Assembly (NCBI GenBank): GCA_036362985.1
Contig: JAYGXS010000001.1
Location: 40,695,710 to 40,759,709 of the forward strand
DNA from: Ligula intestinalis
Lineage: Eukaryota; Platyhelminthes; Cestoda; Diphyllobothriidea; Diphyllobothriidae
Length of the DNA stretch: 64,000 nucleotides
Direction of reading: 5' to 3'
Both the position numbers and the translations under genes were made by a program. Below are positions 35,301-45,700 of this stretch, piece after piece; position 1 is the first letter of the stretch, and each line of letters opens with the position of its first letter. The notes below the pieces were generated by a model. The model saw nothing but the letters and a program-made list of their open reading frames with translations. It was not told the DNA's origin and did not search any database.

Positions 35301-35567
35301 ACAAACGCCTCCGAACGGCAGGATCCCTTGCAGGCTAAGGTGCGAGCTTATTTGACCGGAATGAAACAACTGCTGGCGGAGCTGTATTCAGCGGCTGTGG
35401 AGGAGGAAGAGGGATTGCGACGACCAGCCTATCGGCATTTTGAAGAATTCTGGGCACCCAGAAAGCTTGGTCAGAAGGATTGGAACCGACAGCTTCGTAT
35501 CTACCACGATCGCGGCGATACACTCTATTCCCCACCCCCGGAGAGAGAACTGGCATATTCAGCTTAG
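29173..35567 (+). CDS. Two-exon gene, uncharacterised coiled-coil protein (205 aa)
   Basis: Exon 1 (29173-29381) and exon 2 (35159-35567) join in phase 2 to give 205 residues. The donor is GTAGGT at 29382. The acceptor is catcttacag at 35149-35158, and the join completes a CAG codon and stays in the frame of the long exon 2. An in-frame TAA at 29131 makes the ATG at 29173 the first one. Residues 20-75 are rich in Lys, Arg, Glu and Leu (LEAQMRKLEKEHRERLEV) and look like a coiled coil. Residues 75-120 are basic. The C-terminal 90 contain LLAELYSAAVEEEEGL and an aromatic stretch FEEFWAPRKLGQKDWNRQL. No signal peptide, membrane segment or catalytic motif is visible. AATAAA is at 35786. I do not recognise the family; a cytoplasmic or cytoskeletal role is only a guess. 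Confidence 0.65.
29450..29815. repeat. Dispersed repeat with degenerate telomere-like TTAGGG words
   Basis: ttacttgtatggccacctaa resembles ctacttatatggcccctaa at 7425. The block ends in agggttagg, gttagggct and gttagggttac at 29755-29810, the opposite strand of the words at 7530-7635. Confidence 0.45.
30001..30125 (-). repeat. tRNA-derived SINE (minus)
   Basis: On the minus strand, gctcgtggctcaatgcttagg forms box A and gcgagttcaaggctcgg forms box B. A tail with ctggctgacgaccactaata and gccagaaatgac follows, the order seen in the plus-strand copy at 31194. Confidence 0.6.
30152..30427. repeat. Inverted repeat, arms of about 76-87 bp
   Basis: Left arm 30152-30238 (ctcgctgatgaacgttcgcc ... gaggccct) pairs with right arm 30352-30427 (agggcctctgtcaaggccca ... 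gaacgttcatcaacga) with scattered mismatches. The left arm is continuous with the minus-strand SINE at 30001, so this may be the meeting of two inverted SINE copies. Confidence 0.6.
30955..31590. mobile_element. Fold-back family G, copy 1, with a SINE inside
   Basis: Left arm 30955-31110 (ctagctaaaaggctcaatac ... ttgctttctggttgatatac) pairs with right arm about 31385-31590 (aaccagaaagcaaacaagga ... aagccttttagctaaaac). The SINE at 31194-31375 sits between the arms. Single-arm relatives are at 43610-43870 and 53995-54240. Confidence 0.65.
31194..31375 (+). repeat. tRNA-derived SINE (plus), nested in fold-back element G
   Basis: Box A is tagctcaatgg (31201-31211) and box B is gagttcgaaact (31243-31254), the spacing of a tRNA gene promoter. 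The tail reads ctgatgacggcaaataagcc, then ccattgtagtgtcccatgtc, then tttgtcggtaatgtt, which recurs in the other SINE copies. Confidence 0.7.
32683..33640. mobile_element. Fold-back repeat family A, best copy
   Basis: About 330-bp terminal inverted repeats enclose roughly 300 bp. The left arm begins gatgattgatactctttgcc and includes catgataggatgcgggattt and tactcgtttggtaacaaatt. The right arm has the complements (tttgctaccaaacaagtg, cccgcatcctatcatgac, aaggagtatcaatcatt). No open frame of use is present, so it is a non-autonomous fold-back element. Confidence 0.75.
35159..35567 (+). CDS. Exon 2 of the coiled-coil gene
   Basis: 409 nt ending in TAG at 35565-35567. The acceptor is preceded by a T-rich tract (ttttatttttacattcttgcatcttacag is its general shape). 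The open frame continues upstream in phase from the ATG at 35172 to the splice site, as expected for an internal methionine. Confidence 0.65.
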
Positions 35568-35785
35568 GCTATTCTGTCAAGTAAAATGATCTTATATGCA
35601 TGTGTAGGTATTCTCTTCTTTGGCATGAGAAGGCACGGCCTGTCAGCCAAGCCAGGTCTACAACTCAGGTTGATGGCTTGTACGCATCTGGGCTCACACT
35701 GAAAGGACTTCAGAAAATAACGTAATCCTCTAGCGGTCGGGCGTGTATATGATGGTCCGAGATGCCACTGGTTGCTGAGGGCTAA

Positions 35786-35791
35786 AATAAA
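35786..35791 (+). terminator. Polyadenylation signal AATAAA
   Basis: AATAAA about 220 nt past the stop of the coiled-coil gene. Confidence 0.5.
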
Positions 35792-35984
35792 CTTTAAAAA
35801 GATGCTTTCTCTGTCTTCCACTTAATTCTTTGTGGCCCAATAGGTAGCCTTCATCAAATCCGTTTTTGTTCATTCTAGTGTATGTGTGTACGTTTTGCTG
35901 AACTTGCTGTTTTGCTGAGGGACACTGAGAGTCGGAGAGCGCCGGCTCCCTTTCATCGGCTGGTTATGTGTATCCTGGTGGGGC

Positions 35985-36470
35985 TCAAGGGGACAGGTCG
36001 TGCTGTGGCGCGCGTGGGCAATATGCCCATCCCACCTCAGGTGACCGATAAGCTAGGCGGTGACCTTTTGCTGGCGCTGGGGGGGGGGGGGGGGGGGGGG
36101 GGGTTGCCGACTAACGGGATAACTCGGACGTCGCCGTCAGCCCGGTGTCTGTCTTGCTATGTGGAGTGGCTGACTGGCAGGCTGCAATGCCTCCTTCTTA
36201 ATGTTGTCTTCATGACGCTCCCGCACACGTGGGGGCCTACCTAACAAGTCGGTGTGTATTTCACGCACAGCGCCTGTGCCCTCCCCCACCTCCGTTCTTA
36301 TCGACTTTTGTCTTGACATCAGGCCCGGTATGCGAGTAGTCAGCGATTGGGGTAGATTCTCCGCAAGTCTAATTTCACTTTAATCCCGCGGGAGTAATCG
36401 CGTTTCTCCAGCCTGCTAAAGCGCCTGGTGGACATCGTCGAAAGCGACGGTCGAACTGTCATGTGTGTAA
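35985..36470 (+). repeat. Dispersed repeat D copy, with a G25 homopolymer
   Basis: Same order of words as unit 1 at 24945 (gttgccgactaacgggataactc, gcagtcag / ccgtcag, cgcaagtct, gtggacatcgtcgaaagcga). A run of 25 G lies at 36079-36103. Confidence 0.65.
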
Positions 36471-36753
36471 ATATATGGTTTGCCCGAAAACAGGTTGATT
36501 TCTGAACAGGTGCTAATACGATCTCGATTTTACGCTGCTGTTGATTTGTCGATTGTTCATGAGTGTCCACTAACGTATACTATTGAGAAGCATAGGCTTC
36601 TAAAGGTGGCATCAAGCAAGCAGAAGTTTTTTCCTATACAGTATATCTTTGAGCATATATTTCACCTAACAAACCGTACTTTTCGATTTCGTCATCCCGC
36701 AAACAAGAAGAAGAAGTAGAAGGTTCAAGGAAATGGACCGAGCTATATTGGGA

Positions 36754-36790
36754 CTAACGTTTCGGACATTCACCTGTTTCCATCGTCAGA
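36754..36790 (-). ncRNA. Hammerhead-like motif with intact core strands
   Basis: The minus strand reads CTGACGA (complement of 36783-36789), then a loosely paired TGGAAAC...GTCC hairpin, then GAAAC (complement of 36759-36763) and GTT. Both conserved strands match CTGANGA and GAAA; GTT is an allowed but weaker NUH site. Flanks (gtggttgttcctg) match the pair at 49.5 kb, so they share an element. Confidence 0.45.
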
Positions 36791-37599
36791 GTAACGTGGT
36801 GGTTGTTCCTGTTTGCCGGGACTGTTTCAGCCTCGCTGCATGCCTGTTATTAAATCCATGCTCAGCGCACGAACTTTGACCTGCTTGTTCGCTGCTGACT
36901 GTCCGTGAGATTGACCGCTGGGGGGCTTGTGTGAACTTTGTCCCCGTTTGCGGCTGTCGTAATTTTTGGCAGGTCAGCGTGCTTACTGGCCTGTCCCTCT
37001 TCCACCGACGGACATACCACTTGTTGCTGCCCGCCTGAGTTCATGTCAACCCTAACCTTAAACCCTACTTTATCCGGATTTTTTTGATTTAGACGGTTCT
37101 TTTAATCATGCTAAAAGGACGAAAACTACAAAAAAAACGAAATCAGCATTAACCCAGTCAGAACCCGCAGACCGTGGTCCTCGACTGTCCGAAAACCCTG
37201 ATAAACCGTGACATTGCCTGCGTGGCATGGCTCGATAGCAGAATGGTTTCTAGTAGTATACCAAACCGAGGATGGGCATCTGCATAGATTTCAGTTACAC
37301 ACATGTTCAACGTTTCAGGATTATACCGGACGCAGCAGACCTTAAACCCACAAAGTTCTTAGGCGGTTGGTACCAAGGACAATTCTACCTGTAGACGACA
37401 GTTCGACGATATCCAGCGTGCGTTCCACAGAACGATGGTGCAGGGGATGACATGTGCTGGATTTTAGTGAGAGTGGACTAGCAATGCATTTGCCTCACTC
37501 ACTGTTCCATTCCCTTACCTGGGTCCATTGTCAAGGTAGAGTCAAAAAGACGGGAGATGGGATAGGGCGCAGGCCTACATACTGTGAGCAACCACAAAC

Positions 37600-38170
37600 A
37601 AGAAAACAAAAAGGGGCAGCTCGGACCCCAGGTGAGTGAGAGTGCCATAAGGGCCACGTTAGGAAGGAGCCATAGCATCCTCAATCTCTGTTCATCAGTC
37701 AGACATTCCACACAAACTAATAACACCTGGCTGACCACGCGGTCCAAGTTACACCATCAGTTGACAACCTGCCAAGCCACGGCTTTTATCCCACCGTAAT
37801 AAATTCCAGTGCGTCAGATTGTGTGTGGGGGAGAACATGCGCTGAGTCGTTGATGCTATTCTTTCCTCCATCTCCAGCATCGGGCCACCATCCGAGCCGG
37901 TCAGTTGTCTGGTGCCGGGTGGGCACAGAAGTTGACAGGGTTGGCGAACCTGTCTGCGCGCACCACAACACGACCTGGCCACCCTGGTGCGCAAACCAGG
38001 ATTACCCAAATCTGGAGGGTGACAACGAATCGTCATCGGCTGGCTCCCAGTCCACTGGTCAGCCACTAACCACACAATAGGCTGATGGCATGATCTGAAA
38101 AAAAGCCTAAATTTTCAGCCTCCCACGCCACGGCTTGAATCGCGGATGTAGCGAGAGGCCATATTAGAAG
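37600..38170 (-). repeat. Dispersed repeat D, inverted copies
   Basis: The complement of 37600-37810 matches unit 1 of repeat D: agccgtggcttggcaggttg, a gtaacttggaccgcgtggtcagcc block, then cctaacgtggcccttatggc. A second, poorer copy lies at about 38060-38170. Confidence 0.6.
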
Positions 38171-38269
38171 GAGCCAAGAATCATACACCCTTCCCAGTAA
38201 GAAGTACCGATTGAAAATCCATTCTTTGTTGTGTTTTGTTTGATCGTGCGTGATGTAGAAGAGAGATGT

Positions 38270-38605
38270 GTTAATGTGAATATAGCTGGCAGTTTTCTAG
38301 CGTAGGTTTCCAATGAGAGGCGTGTGGCCCTGAAAGGCTGGTGGAGTGTGTGAATGTAAATACACAGGGCAAACAGCTGATTCGGTTACGGTAGTTGTAG
38401 TTTGACGTTCCTGACACTGCCTCGTGAGTTTCTGTACCATGGATTCGCAGGTGACCGACGAGGCCGATACGTAATGTGCATGTGCAGTTACAATGAGGAC
38501 AGGATAGGACGGAGAGCGTTGAGTCGTTTTGGGGCTTGCGGCTGGGATGGTAGCAATGAAGATTGCGCAAGTTGCTGTAGGTGTGTCATAAACTAAATGG
38601 CACAC
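38270..38605 (-). pseudogene. Decayed C2H2 zinc-finger ORF of a retroelement type
   Basis: On the minus strand one frame encodes LSCPHCNCTCTLRIGLVGHL then RIHGTETHE, followed by ISCLPCVFTFTHSTSLSGPH. The first part fits a C2H2 finger (CPHC ... HLRIH). In the second, the second Cys pair and histidines are partly lost. I recall repeats of RIGLVGHLRIH fingers in many predicted proteins of diphyllobothriidean tapeworms, linked to retroelements; this was not searched. No intact gene is present. Confidence 0.55.
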
Positions 38606-38619
38606 AGTTAAGCCAACAG

Positions 38620-39550
38620 ACAGGGTTCGTACGTCCGAGGTTCCTGTCCTCCCGGAGACTGCACTTCTTTAATAGGCGAGTGGTACTTTATACGCTATCA
38701 ACACCGTCAACACCGTTAACAGGAAACTTATCAAGTCTTATTTAAGATTTCGTAGCAAATTATTAGGTTTTTGAAAAAACGAGCACGTTTATATTTGGCC
38801 CTAACAGACTCTAATACTAAGACGTGCTAATTAGATGCACCTCGTAAGCAAGGATGGTTTTCGAAACTCAATTTAGAAATTATGGCGTCAGTTAGATGAG
38901 ATGATACGATTTATTCATTAATTTCTAGGCCTGGCTGAGGAAATAAGATGGAGTCCATGTTAGCGCACATAGAAAAACTCACACAGGAAAAGAGACCCCT
39001 TAATGTCTCTGCTTATTAAAGAACAGACGTAATATTGAGACAAAATAAAAAGTAGGTAAATTTTGGTACACTGCAACAACCTTCAGCACGTAACTTTTGC
39101 ATTGGTTTGCAAATTTAGTTATTCAGAGGTTCAGACACGGTGGATAAACACAAACTGATGAGAAAAGGGAGGAATGTGAAATTCATAAGCATCCATCGTT
39201 ATTTGTATTTATTAGAACTCATTGCATCAAAATCTCGGCACTAGGTAGGTTAGCCATTGCATTTTCGTAAAAAAATCAACTTCGTCCGCGGAGTACGCTT
39301 GCCAGCAATATCTGATGCGCAAGCTCGAATCATTTTTCAGTACCAAACATTTGCTAGTACTTTGAGTACTTTTTAGGCTCATGACCGAGCCATTTAATCC
39401 TGTACTTTCACGCGTACTCTTGCACCGACAGATAGAATAAAGTCCAGTTGTTAAACACAGTCCTTTTCATGTACAAAATATTGACAGAACTAATCTGCAG
39501 CTTTGCAGGTCATCGCTTTTTAAGCAGCTTTTCCAGCGGGAGGGAGATCG
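38620..39550. other. Region upstream of CAP gene 1
   Basis: AT-rich, no repeat matched and no gene recognised. It presumably includes the promoter region of the gene that starts near 39587. Confidence 0.4.
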
Positions 39551-39556
39551 AGGGTT

Positions 39557-39565
39557 TATATAAAG
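39557..39565 (+). promoter_or_regulatory. Possible TATA box (tatataaag)
   Basis: A clean TATA-like word. Transcription about 30 bp on would start near 39587, just before the ATG at 39595 and past the ATGs at 39571 and 39574. This favours the 39595 start. Confidence 0.45.
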
Positions 39566-39594
39566 GGCAGATGATGTGTGTGGGTGTGTGTGCA

Positions 39595-39768
39595 ATGACT
39601 GTGCTCGCATTTCCCGTCGTCCTCCTCGCTGTGTGCGTTGGTTCCGTGTTCTCCCAAGTCTCGCAGAACGACAGAACCCAGTTGTTGAATCTCCACAATC
39701 AGTTCAGGCAAAAGGTGGCCTCCGGCGGGGTAGGAAATCAACCGCCCACTCAAAATCTAGGCAACCTC
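39595..39768 (+). CDS. CAP gene 1, exon 1
   Basis: Signal peptide and the start of the CAP domain. Donor ctc|gtgagt, phase 0. Upstream in-frame ATGs at 39571 and 39574 are possible but lie before the predicted transcription start. Confidence 0.85.
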
Positions 39769-42700
39769 GTGAGTTTACCGTTATGTTTTGTCCTTCCAAG
39801 TGATTTTGGCAATTTTTTGAGTGCCAATAGAAGCGAATATACTAGTTTCAGAAAGCATTTCAGACGAAGAAGCTGTGATTGCTCGAAAAAGAAGTTCATT
39901 TACCTGCCGCTTCGGATTCTGTCTGCCACACTAGTCTATGGTTACCTAGGACTAATGGTTCTCCACAGAATCCGAAATGTCAGGCAAAAAAACTTCTTGT
40001 TTCAGCGATCAAATATTCTACTGCTGGATTTTTTGAGTCTCTTACAAAATACCTTCAACCTGTAGAGGTGTCCTATCCCAATCAATGACGCAGCGTTGAA
40101 AGGGGAGTTTATTTCTACGTCAACTGACAAGTACTCACTGAGCCTCAGTCTCTTTATCCACAGATTTAGTTGGAAGTCTTCAATTTTTCCTGTAAATAAT
40201 TTCTTTTAAAAACCGGAGCCGGTAGACGTCGGGCAACATGCTAACAAAAAACAGCCTTTCGATTGTTTTTGATTTGCGAAAATTCCCATTGAGCATTTCA
40301 GAAGTTCAATTACTAAACATACGTCTGTATTCGATAAATTCGTGTCCGACCTGCACTACCAACCCGCATAATTATTTAGTTAATAACGATATTGGTATAT
40401 TGCGAAAACTGCAAAATTTATTCGATCCATAACATTTCTGGAGCGCTCATCAGTTGCAGCCACTCTAGTGCGTTAAAGAGTAACGAATGGCCAATTTTGT
40501 CTACAAACTGATGGAGTCGCAATGGAAAATCTTATCTCATTCGTTACTCTGTAACGCACTAGAGTGGCTGCAACTGATGAGCGCTCCACAAATGTTATGG
40601 ATCCAATAAATTTTGCAGTTTTCGCCAAGGTGGTTTCAGCCAGAGAACTCATCGTATCAGCCAACTTCCGTACATGCTTCCCCTTCACCAGTTTTCCCTT
40701 CACTCACGAAAGAGCCGTCTCCGTTTGTTTTTGTTGCCGACATAGCGTTCTCGACTAGGACTGATTTCAAAATCGAAAACTGTTTCCTCCCCCTCATTGC
40801 TGAGGGGAACTCTGGCTTTACGGAACAAGGCCTTTTTGCGTATTTATAGTTTAAGCACATAGTCTCAGCTGTTTTAAGTGATTCCTGGGAGGCTGGGGCA
40901 TTATTCAAGTCTCGACCAACATCGGTGTTCTAAACACCTACATAAACTGTGGTCTGAAATGTGTGTCAAAAGAAGGCAAGAGAGATTGTAATGCACACTC
41001 ACGTAGGTTGAACGTCGTCTACTACCCAACGCCAACATAATGAGCATGTTACATACATTAAAAAATGCGCATTTCCCAGAGCAACCTACAGGAGAACGAA
41101 TCAGTGATCCAGTGGTGTGGCGTTTACCTCAGTGTTCAATGATGACCAGGCTATACAGGCCTGAGATTGGGATGCTATCGGCCATACGTCAAAATGCTGA
41201 ATACAATATCCTCATTCTCTGATCGAATATCTTCTGAAGGATTGTCGTGATATGGGCTCAAGCAGGCTCCGTCCTGACCATTGTTTTGTCACATCCATAT
41301 CATAGACAATATTTGTCCTACTGATTATATTTGAGTAACATGAATCGCGTTCATTTCCCCCAGAAATGGAGCAGTGACTTGGAGGAGTCGGCCCAAGCAC
41401 AGGCCAGCAGCTGTGTATTTTCGCACAATTCAGCCGATCAGAGGAAGACAGCTGAATGGGCGTGGGTTGGACAGAATCTCGCACTCGCCAGCAGTCTTAC
41501 AGTGTAAGTTTTCTGCCATCAGTATGACGTACTTTCCTCCATTAACTTCGGTCTTCTTCCTTCCAGAGGCTTCTCTATGTGGACCGAGGAGGCGAGTGAC
41601 TACAACTATGGTTCAAATTCCTGCTCGAGAGTTTGTGGCCACTATACACAGGTATGTATAAATTGACAAATATTCACAGGAATGTGTTTGTACTATGGTT
41701 GAAGGTTACAGCGCATCCGCATAAACCTGCCAAACAATTATCCATGGGAAAACCCAAGGAATACTTTGTTTCTGGAATAAAAAAAGCAATTAGAAAGCAT
41801 ACTTAAGGCCACTTTATGAATTTACAAATAACAGCCATTTGAATGCTTTCTATGATTGAGAAATGAGATCGCTGTGAAAACAGGCTGAAGGCTAGCAGAC
41901 AGATAACCTTCTTCCAAGGAGTAAGGAAAGCAAAGCAAACCTTACCTCCACAGATGTGCTAGCTGCCTGTTAGCAGCTTGTGCATATTATGCGATCACCT
42001 TGCAGTGGCTGATGGACTTCGGCCCAAATATTTACAGAAAATTGAAACAGTATTTTCCCGGCAAGGTAAAACAAGGCCAGGATCACGAGATTAGCAGAAT
42101 TTACTGGCATCATATCATTTCGCGACCTTTCAGTTTCGTTCCAATTCAGATGACACGAAATTTGGTTTTGTGCCTTTTCAATAGAGTTGCTCGAATATAT
42201 TTTTCGAATACGATCGATGGCAAGATGAGCTTTCTCAAGAAATTGTGTCTTTGAAACGGCTTTCCAGAGAAATACATCGATAAATATCGCAACCATAGAC
42301 ACGAAAATCCCCGCGAAATCTTAGTGCCAAAAGCCACTGAGCATCTTCCTTCCTTTCAAGGGTGATAATGTATCCAACGCGATAAAGCGAAGACTTTGAC
42401 GCCCGATTGAAAGAACTTAGCCTGTCTCTAAATTGTTGTACCTAAGCACAACAACAGCTATTCCAGCTAGACCAACTACAGACATTTTGCCTACGCACGC
42501 CACACTAACTGCGTTTACGAATTTACACGTAGTTGCGGACGCAAATACATTGGGCGCACGCAACGGCAGTTGGCAACGCGGTCAGCTGAAGATATGCCGA
42601 AGTGATTGCTCAGGGCGGAAAATAAAATACAGAAGACTTCAATCACGAAGCCCCTACTGTACACTGGCCATACAGTCGACCAAAAGACTGCATGTAAGGT

Positions 42701-45700
42701 CGTACATAGGGCGTCGACCGGACCGCTGCAGTACGAAGAAAACTTGAACTCTGTAAGCAGGTGGATCACGTGATCAACCTCGTTTTGCCGTGGTAACGAT
42801 CGATACACTCATTCCCTCTCACGCCTCCTCGCCCACCTTAGGACTGACCGCTGCCCTCGCTCTTTAGCCATATTCATGAACATGAACTAACAGGAAATGC
42901 CATGATGTAACAAATACCCCCCCCCTCCTCTACCACTCACCGTGCGCCTACATCTAAGCCTAATGGCTTCTACTCTATTTACCTTTCAAATTTCGCCCCT
43001 CTTGGTCGACATTTAAGTGGACGGTTAACTTATCTTATTAATAGGCAGTGACCGTTTGCAATTGAATAAGAGGCCGCAAAATTATATGACGTCAATAAAT
43101 TCTGCTAATTTCGTCATTTTCACATTGCCCAAATTTTTACTTTGAATTGTTGTCTGGTTCTACATCCTCTTGGATATAATCATTTACTTCTTGTTAGAAA
43201 CGAATTCCTGAGGACAGTAAAAGACTAAAATTTACAATCAGTTTCCGTCCTCCAACATATGGCTAAAATAGTTTACTTACTCGGTTAACGAATGACCCGA
43301 TAAACCGGGTTCCGATGTAGTCGTAAATACGTTTGACGAACATCGTTCACGTTCTTTACTAGTGCATAGATAAGCCAGTAAAACTTATTTCGCGTGCATC
43401 CTATCCTGCGTCGGCACCATGTGCTTAAACTGTTGTCTACCAGATTATGTGATTGGTCCTTTCTTTGATATTTATTGAATACAACCTGACTCGATAGTCG
43501 ACACAGAACTTCCATAAGCCTGACATCTGCGGTTGATTTGTTTGCTGGTCTAGAGAAAGGGTAACGATAACGAACCTGACGCAAACGGCAAATGAGGTTC
43601 TTATTACAGAGTTCTCAAACGATATCCGAAAAACAGATTGTCACATTTACACGTACAATTTCGGTCTATGCCTATAGACCTTAAACATACTGAAGTATAC
43701 CGCGAACAGAAATTAATTTCTAAGGGAATTAAAAACTGCAATTTTAAAACCAATATGTCAACTATAAAGCTAACAGGAAAAGTAGGGGCGCACACAGAGG
43801 AGCCGGACGCCTCGCAGCTACGTCAAGCAGCGGCAGAATATGTGTTTGTGCCTTTTAGCTAGTACTTGGGCTGTTACTATGGTGAGTTACAACATCAATA
43901 TTGTCAAACTTATTAACGATACCGTAGGCTTCTGCACTCGTCCCCTCGGCAACCAATCCACGTGTGCTTAGTTCGGTCTATTTGGGACTGCAGAAAGAAC
44001 ACAAAACCCATACACAGTCTCCCGCATACTCGCATTAATTTTTGAATGACTTTCACGTTACAAAGGATTTGGAGGGGCATAAAATCTTGCTTCTTAAGGA
44101 TACATAAGTAAAGGCTGATCACAGTTTGCACCTATCCATAAACTAACACGTCCCTTTGCTGATGTGTACCCATTAGGTAGATGTATATGCCCCTTGAAGA
44201 AGTTTCGTTCCACCAAATGAAAAATGGTCAGCAGCCTTTTCGCAGGCTTAAATGCTTAGGTTCGTGCGCTTGGAGCACCCAACGAAGTGAAATTAACCTG
44301 GAAATACAGCAATGACACTCGTGTAAGAAGTCGACTTTGTCGAATGTGTGCTTTCAATTATACCTCCTTAGGTCTTTACAATAATGTGAGAGAAAAGAAG
44401 TTAACAACATTTTAAACCCAAATTATACAGTACATATGTGAGAGAGGATTGAGAGCATTCAGAGTGGAGGGGTCCAGTCGTATTAGTAAATGAAGGAGGG
44501 GGAGATGGGGGAGGGAAAGGGAAGTTGGTGTCTGAGACTTCACTACGTTTCTGCTCCATCACTGCAACGTGGCACGAGCACAGTTGCAGGGTTTATCGCA
44601 GGGACAGCAGGCCAAATCAGAAGTTACAAGATCAGATCACGCCGGGAAGTCACCCATACGACAAGGGGTTAAGTAAGTTAAACCCTGGTAACTGCGATCT
44701 TCAGGTCCGGTTCCTTAGGAGAGGAGAAGTTTTGCGAAGGCCAGAGAGGAAGGAAAAGGTTATTCTTTGCAGAAGGAATGGGAGAAAAGGCAGTAGGAAA
44801 TTTACCGTCGGACGCCCACGCAACCCAGCGGATGGCATCGGAAGTGGTGCCTGCTCGGCAGTCGTCATACGAGGGCCTCTGTGAGCCAACCAGTGAGTGG
44901 CTGTTACAGAGGCCGGAAGCAGCAAGCGTTCACAATGCACTTCAACTTGAGCTAGTCATGACAAGCTTTCAAAACTGTACTTCGTGTGTGGCTAGTCACT
45001 GCAGGTATTTTCATTGGCCAGGAGAGCCCTAGGGTTCGATAATGAATAATCAAAAGCGTACCTTCGCCAAAAATGTGTTCTCAAACTTGAAAAATCACTG
45101 ACAGTGGCGAGGTTTCACGCTTCCTCGTACGACCTTATTAGTTCCAAATAACTTTCTAGTCAGTGATCTGAAAGGCAGCCCAAGAATTTAAGGCCGTCTC
45201 TATCAGAAAAAGCTTTTGTGACTGTATGAATTTTCCTTACACCATGCTCCAATTATTAAAAACTATGGAGTGGGCCAAACCTCCGTCATATCCTCCATAG
45301 AAGTCCACAAAATAGAGGTGTACATTTACATTATCATTAATTCAGTATAATATAGTATATATAAGCGAGATAGGCAGAGCCTTTGAAAACCCTATTTGCA
45401 GATAGATACTGTCAGATTCAAGAGCATCGTTTCTGTGGCTACAAAATGCTCACCTATCTAATCAAAACAAGAATAAATATTGGCTTCTACACGCAACGGT
45501 CGAGCGCAACTAGGATAGGCCAGAGGCAGATCAATGTGCACGGATTCAAGCAAGCAGGGGGAGGGTCGATTGGGTTGATGGCTCAATCACGTGCGGTACC
45601 AAGGATTTTCTAGTTATGGGAATTCTTTACGTCTAGTTAGAAAAGCTCCTATTGTTGTGATCTTTTCCATCTGCCTTAATAGGTGGTGTGGGCTGAGACG

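Noticed and set aside
39448..39570. Longer N-terminus of CAP gene 1 from the ATG at 39448
   Set aside because: It would put the TATA box inside the coding region and bury the signal peptide; the start at 39595 (or 39571) is more natural.
44490..45032. G-rich open frames in intron 3 of CAP gene 1
   Set aside because: Two overlapping plus frames and one minus frame with no domain; likely repeat-derived.
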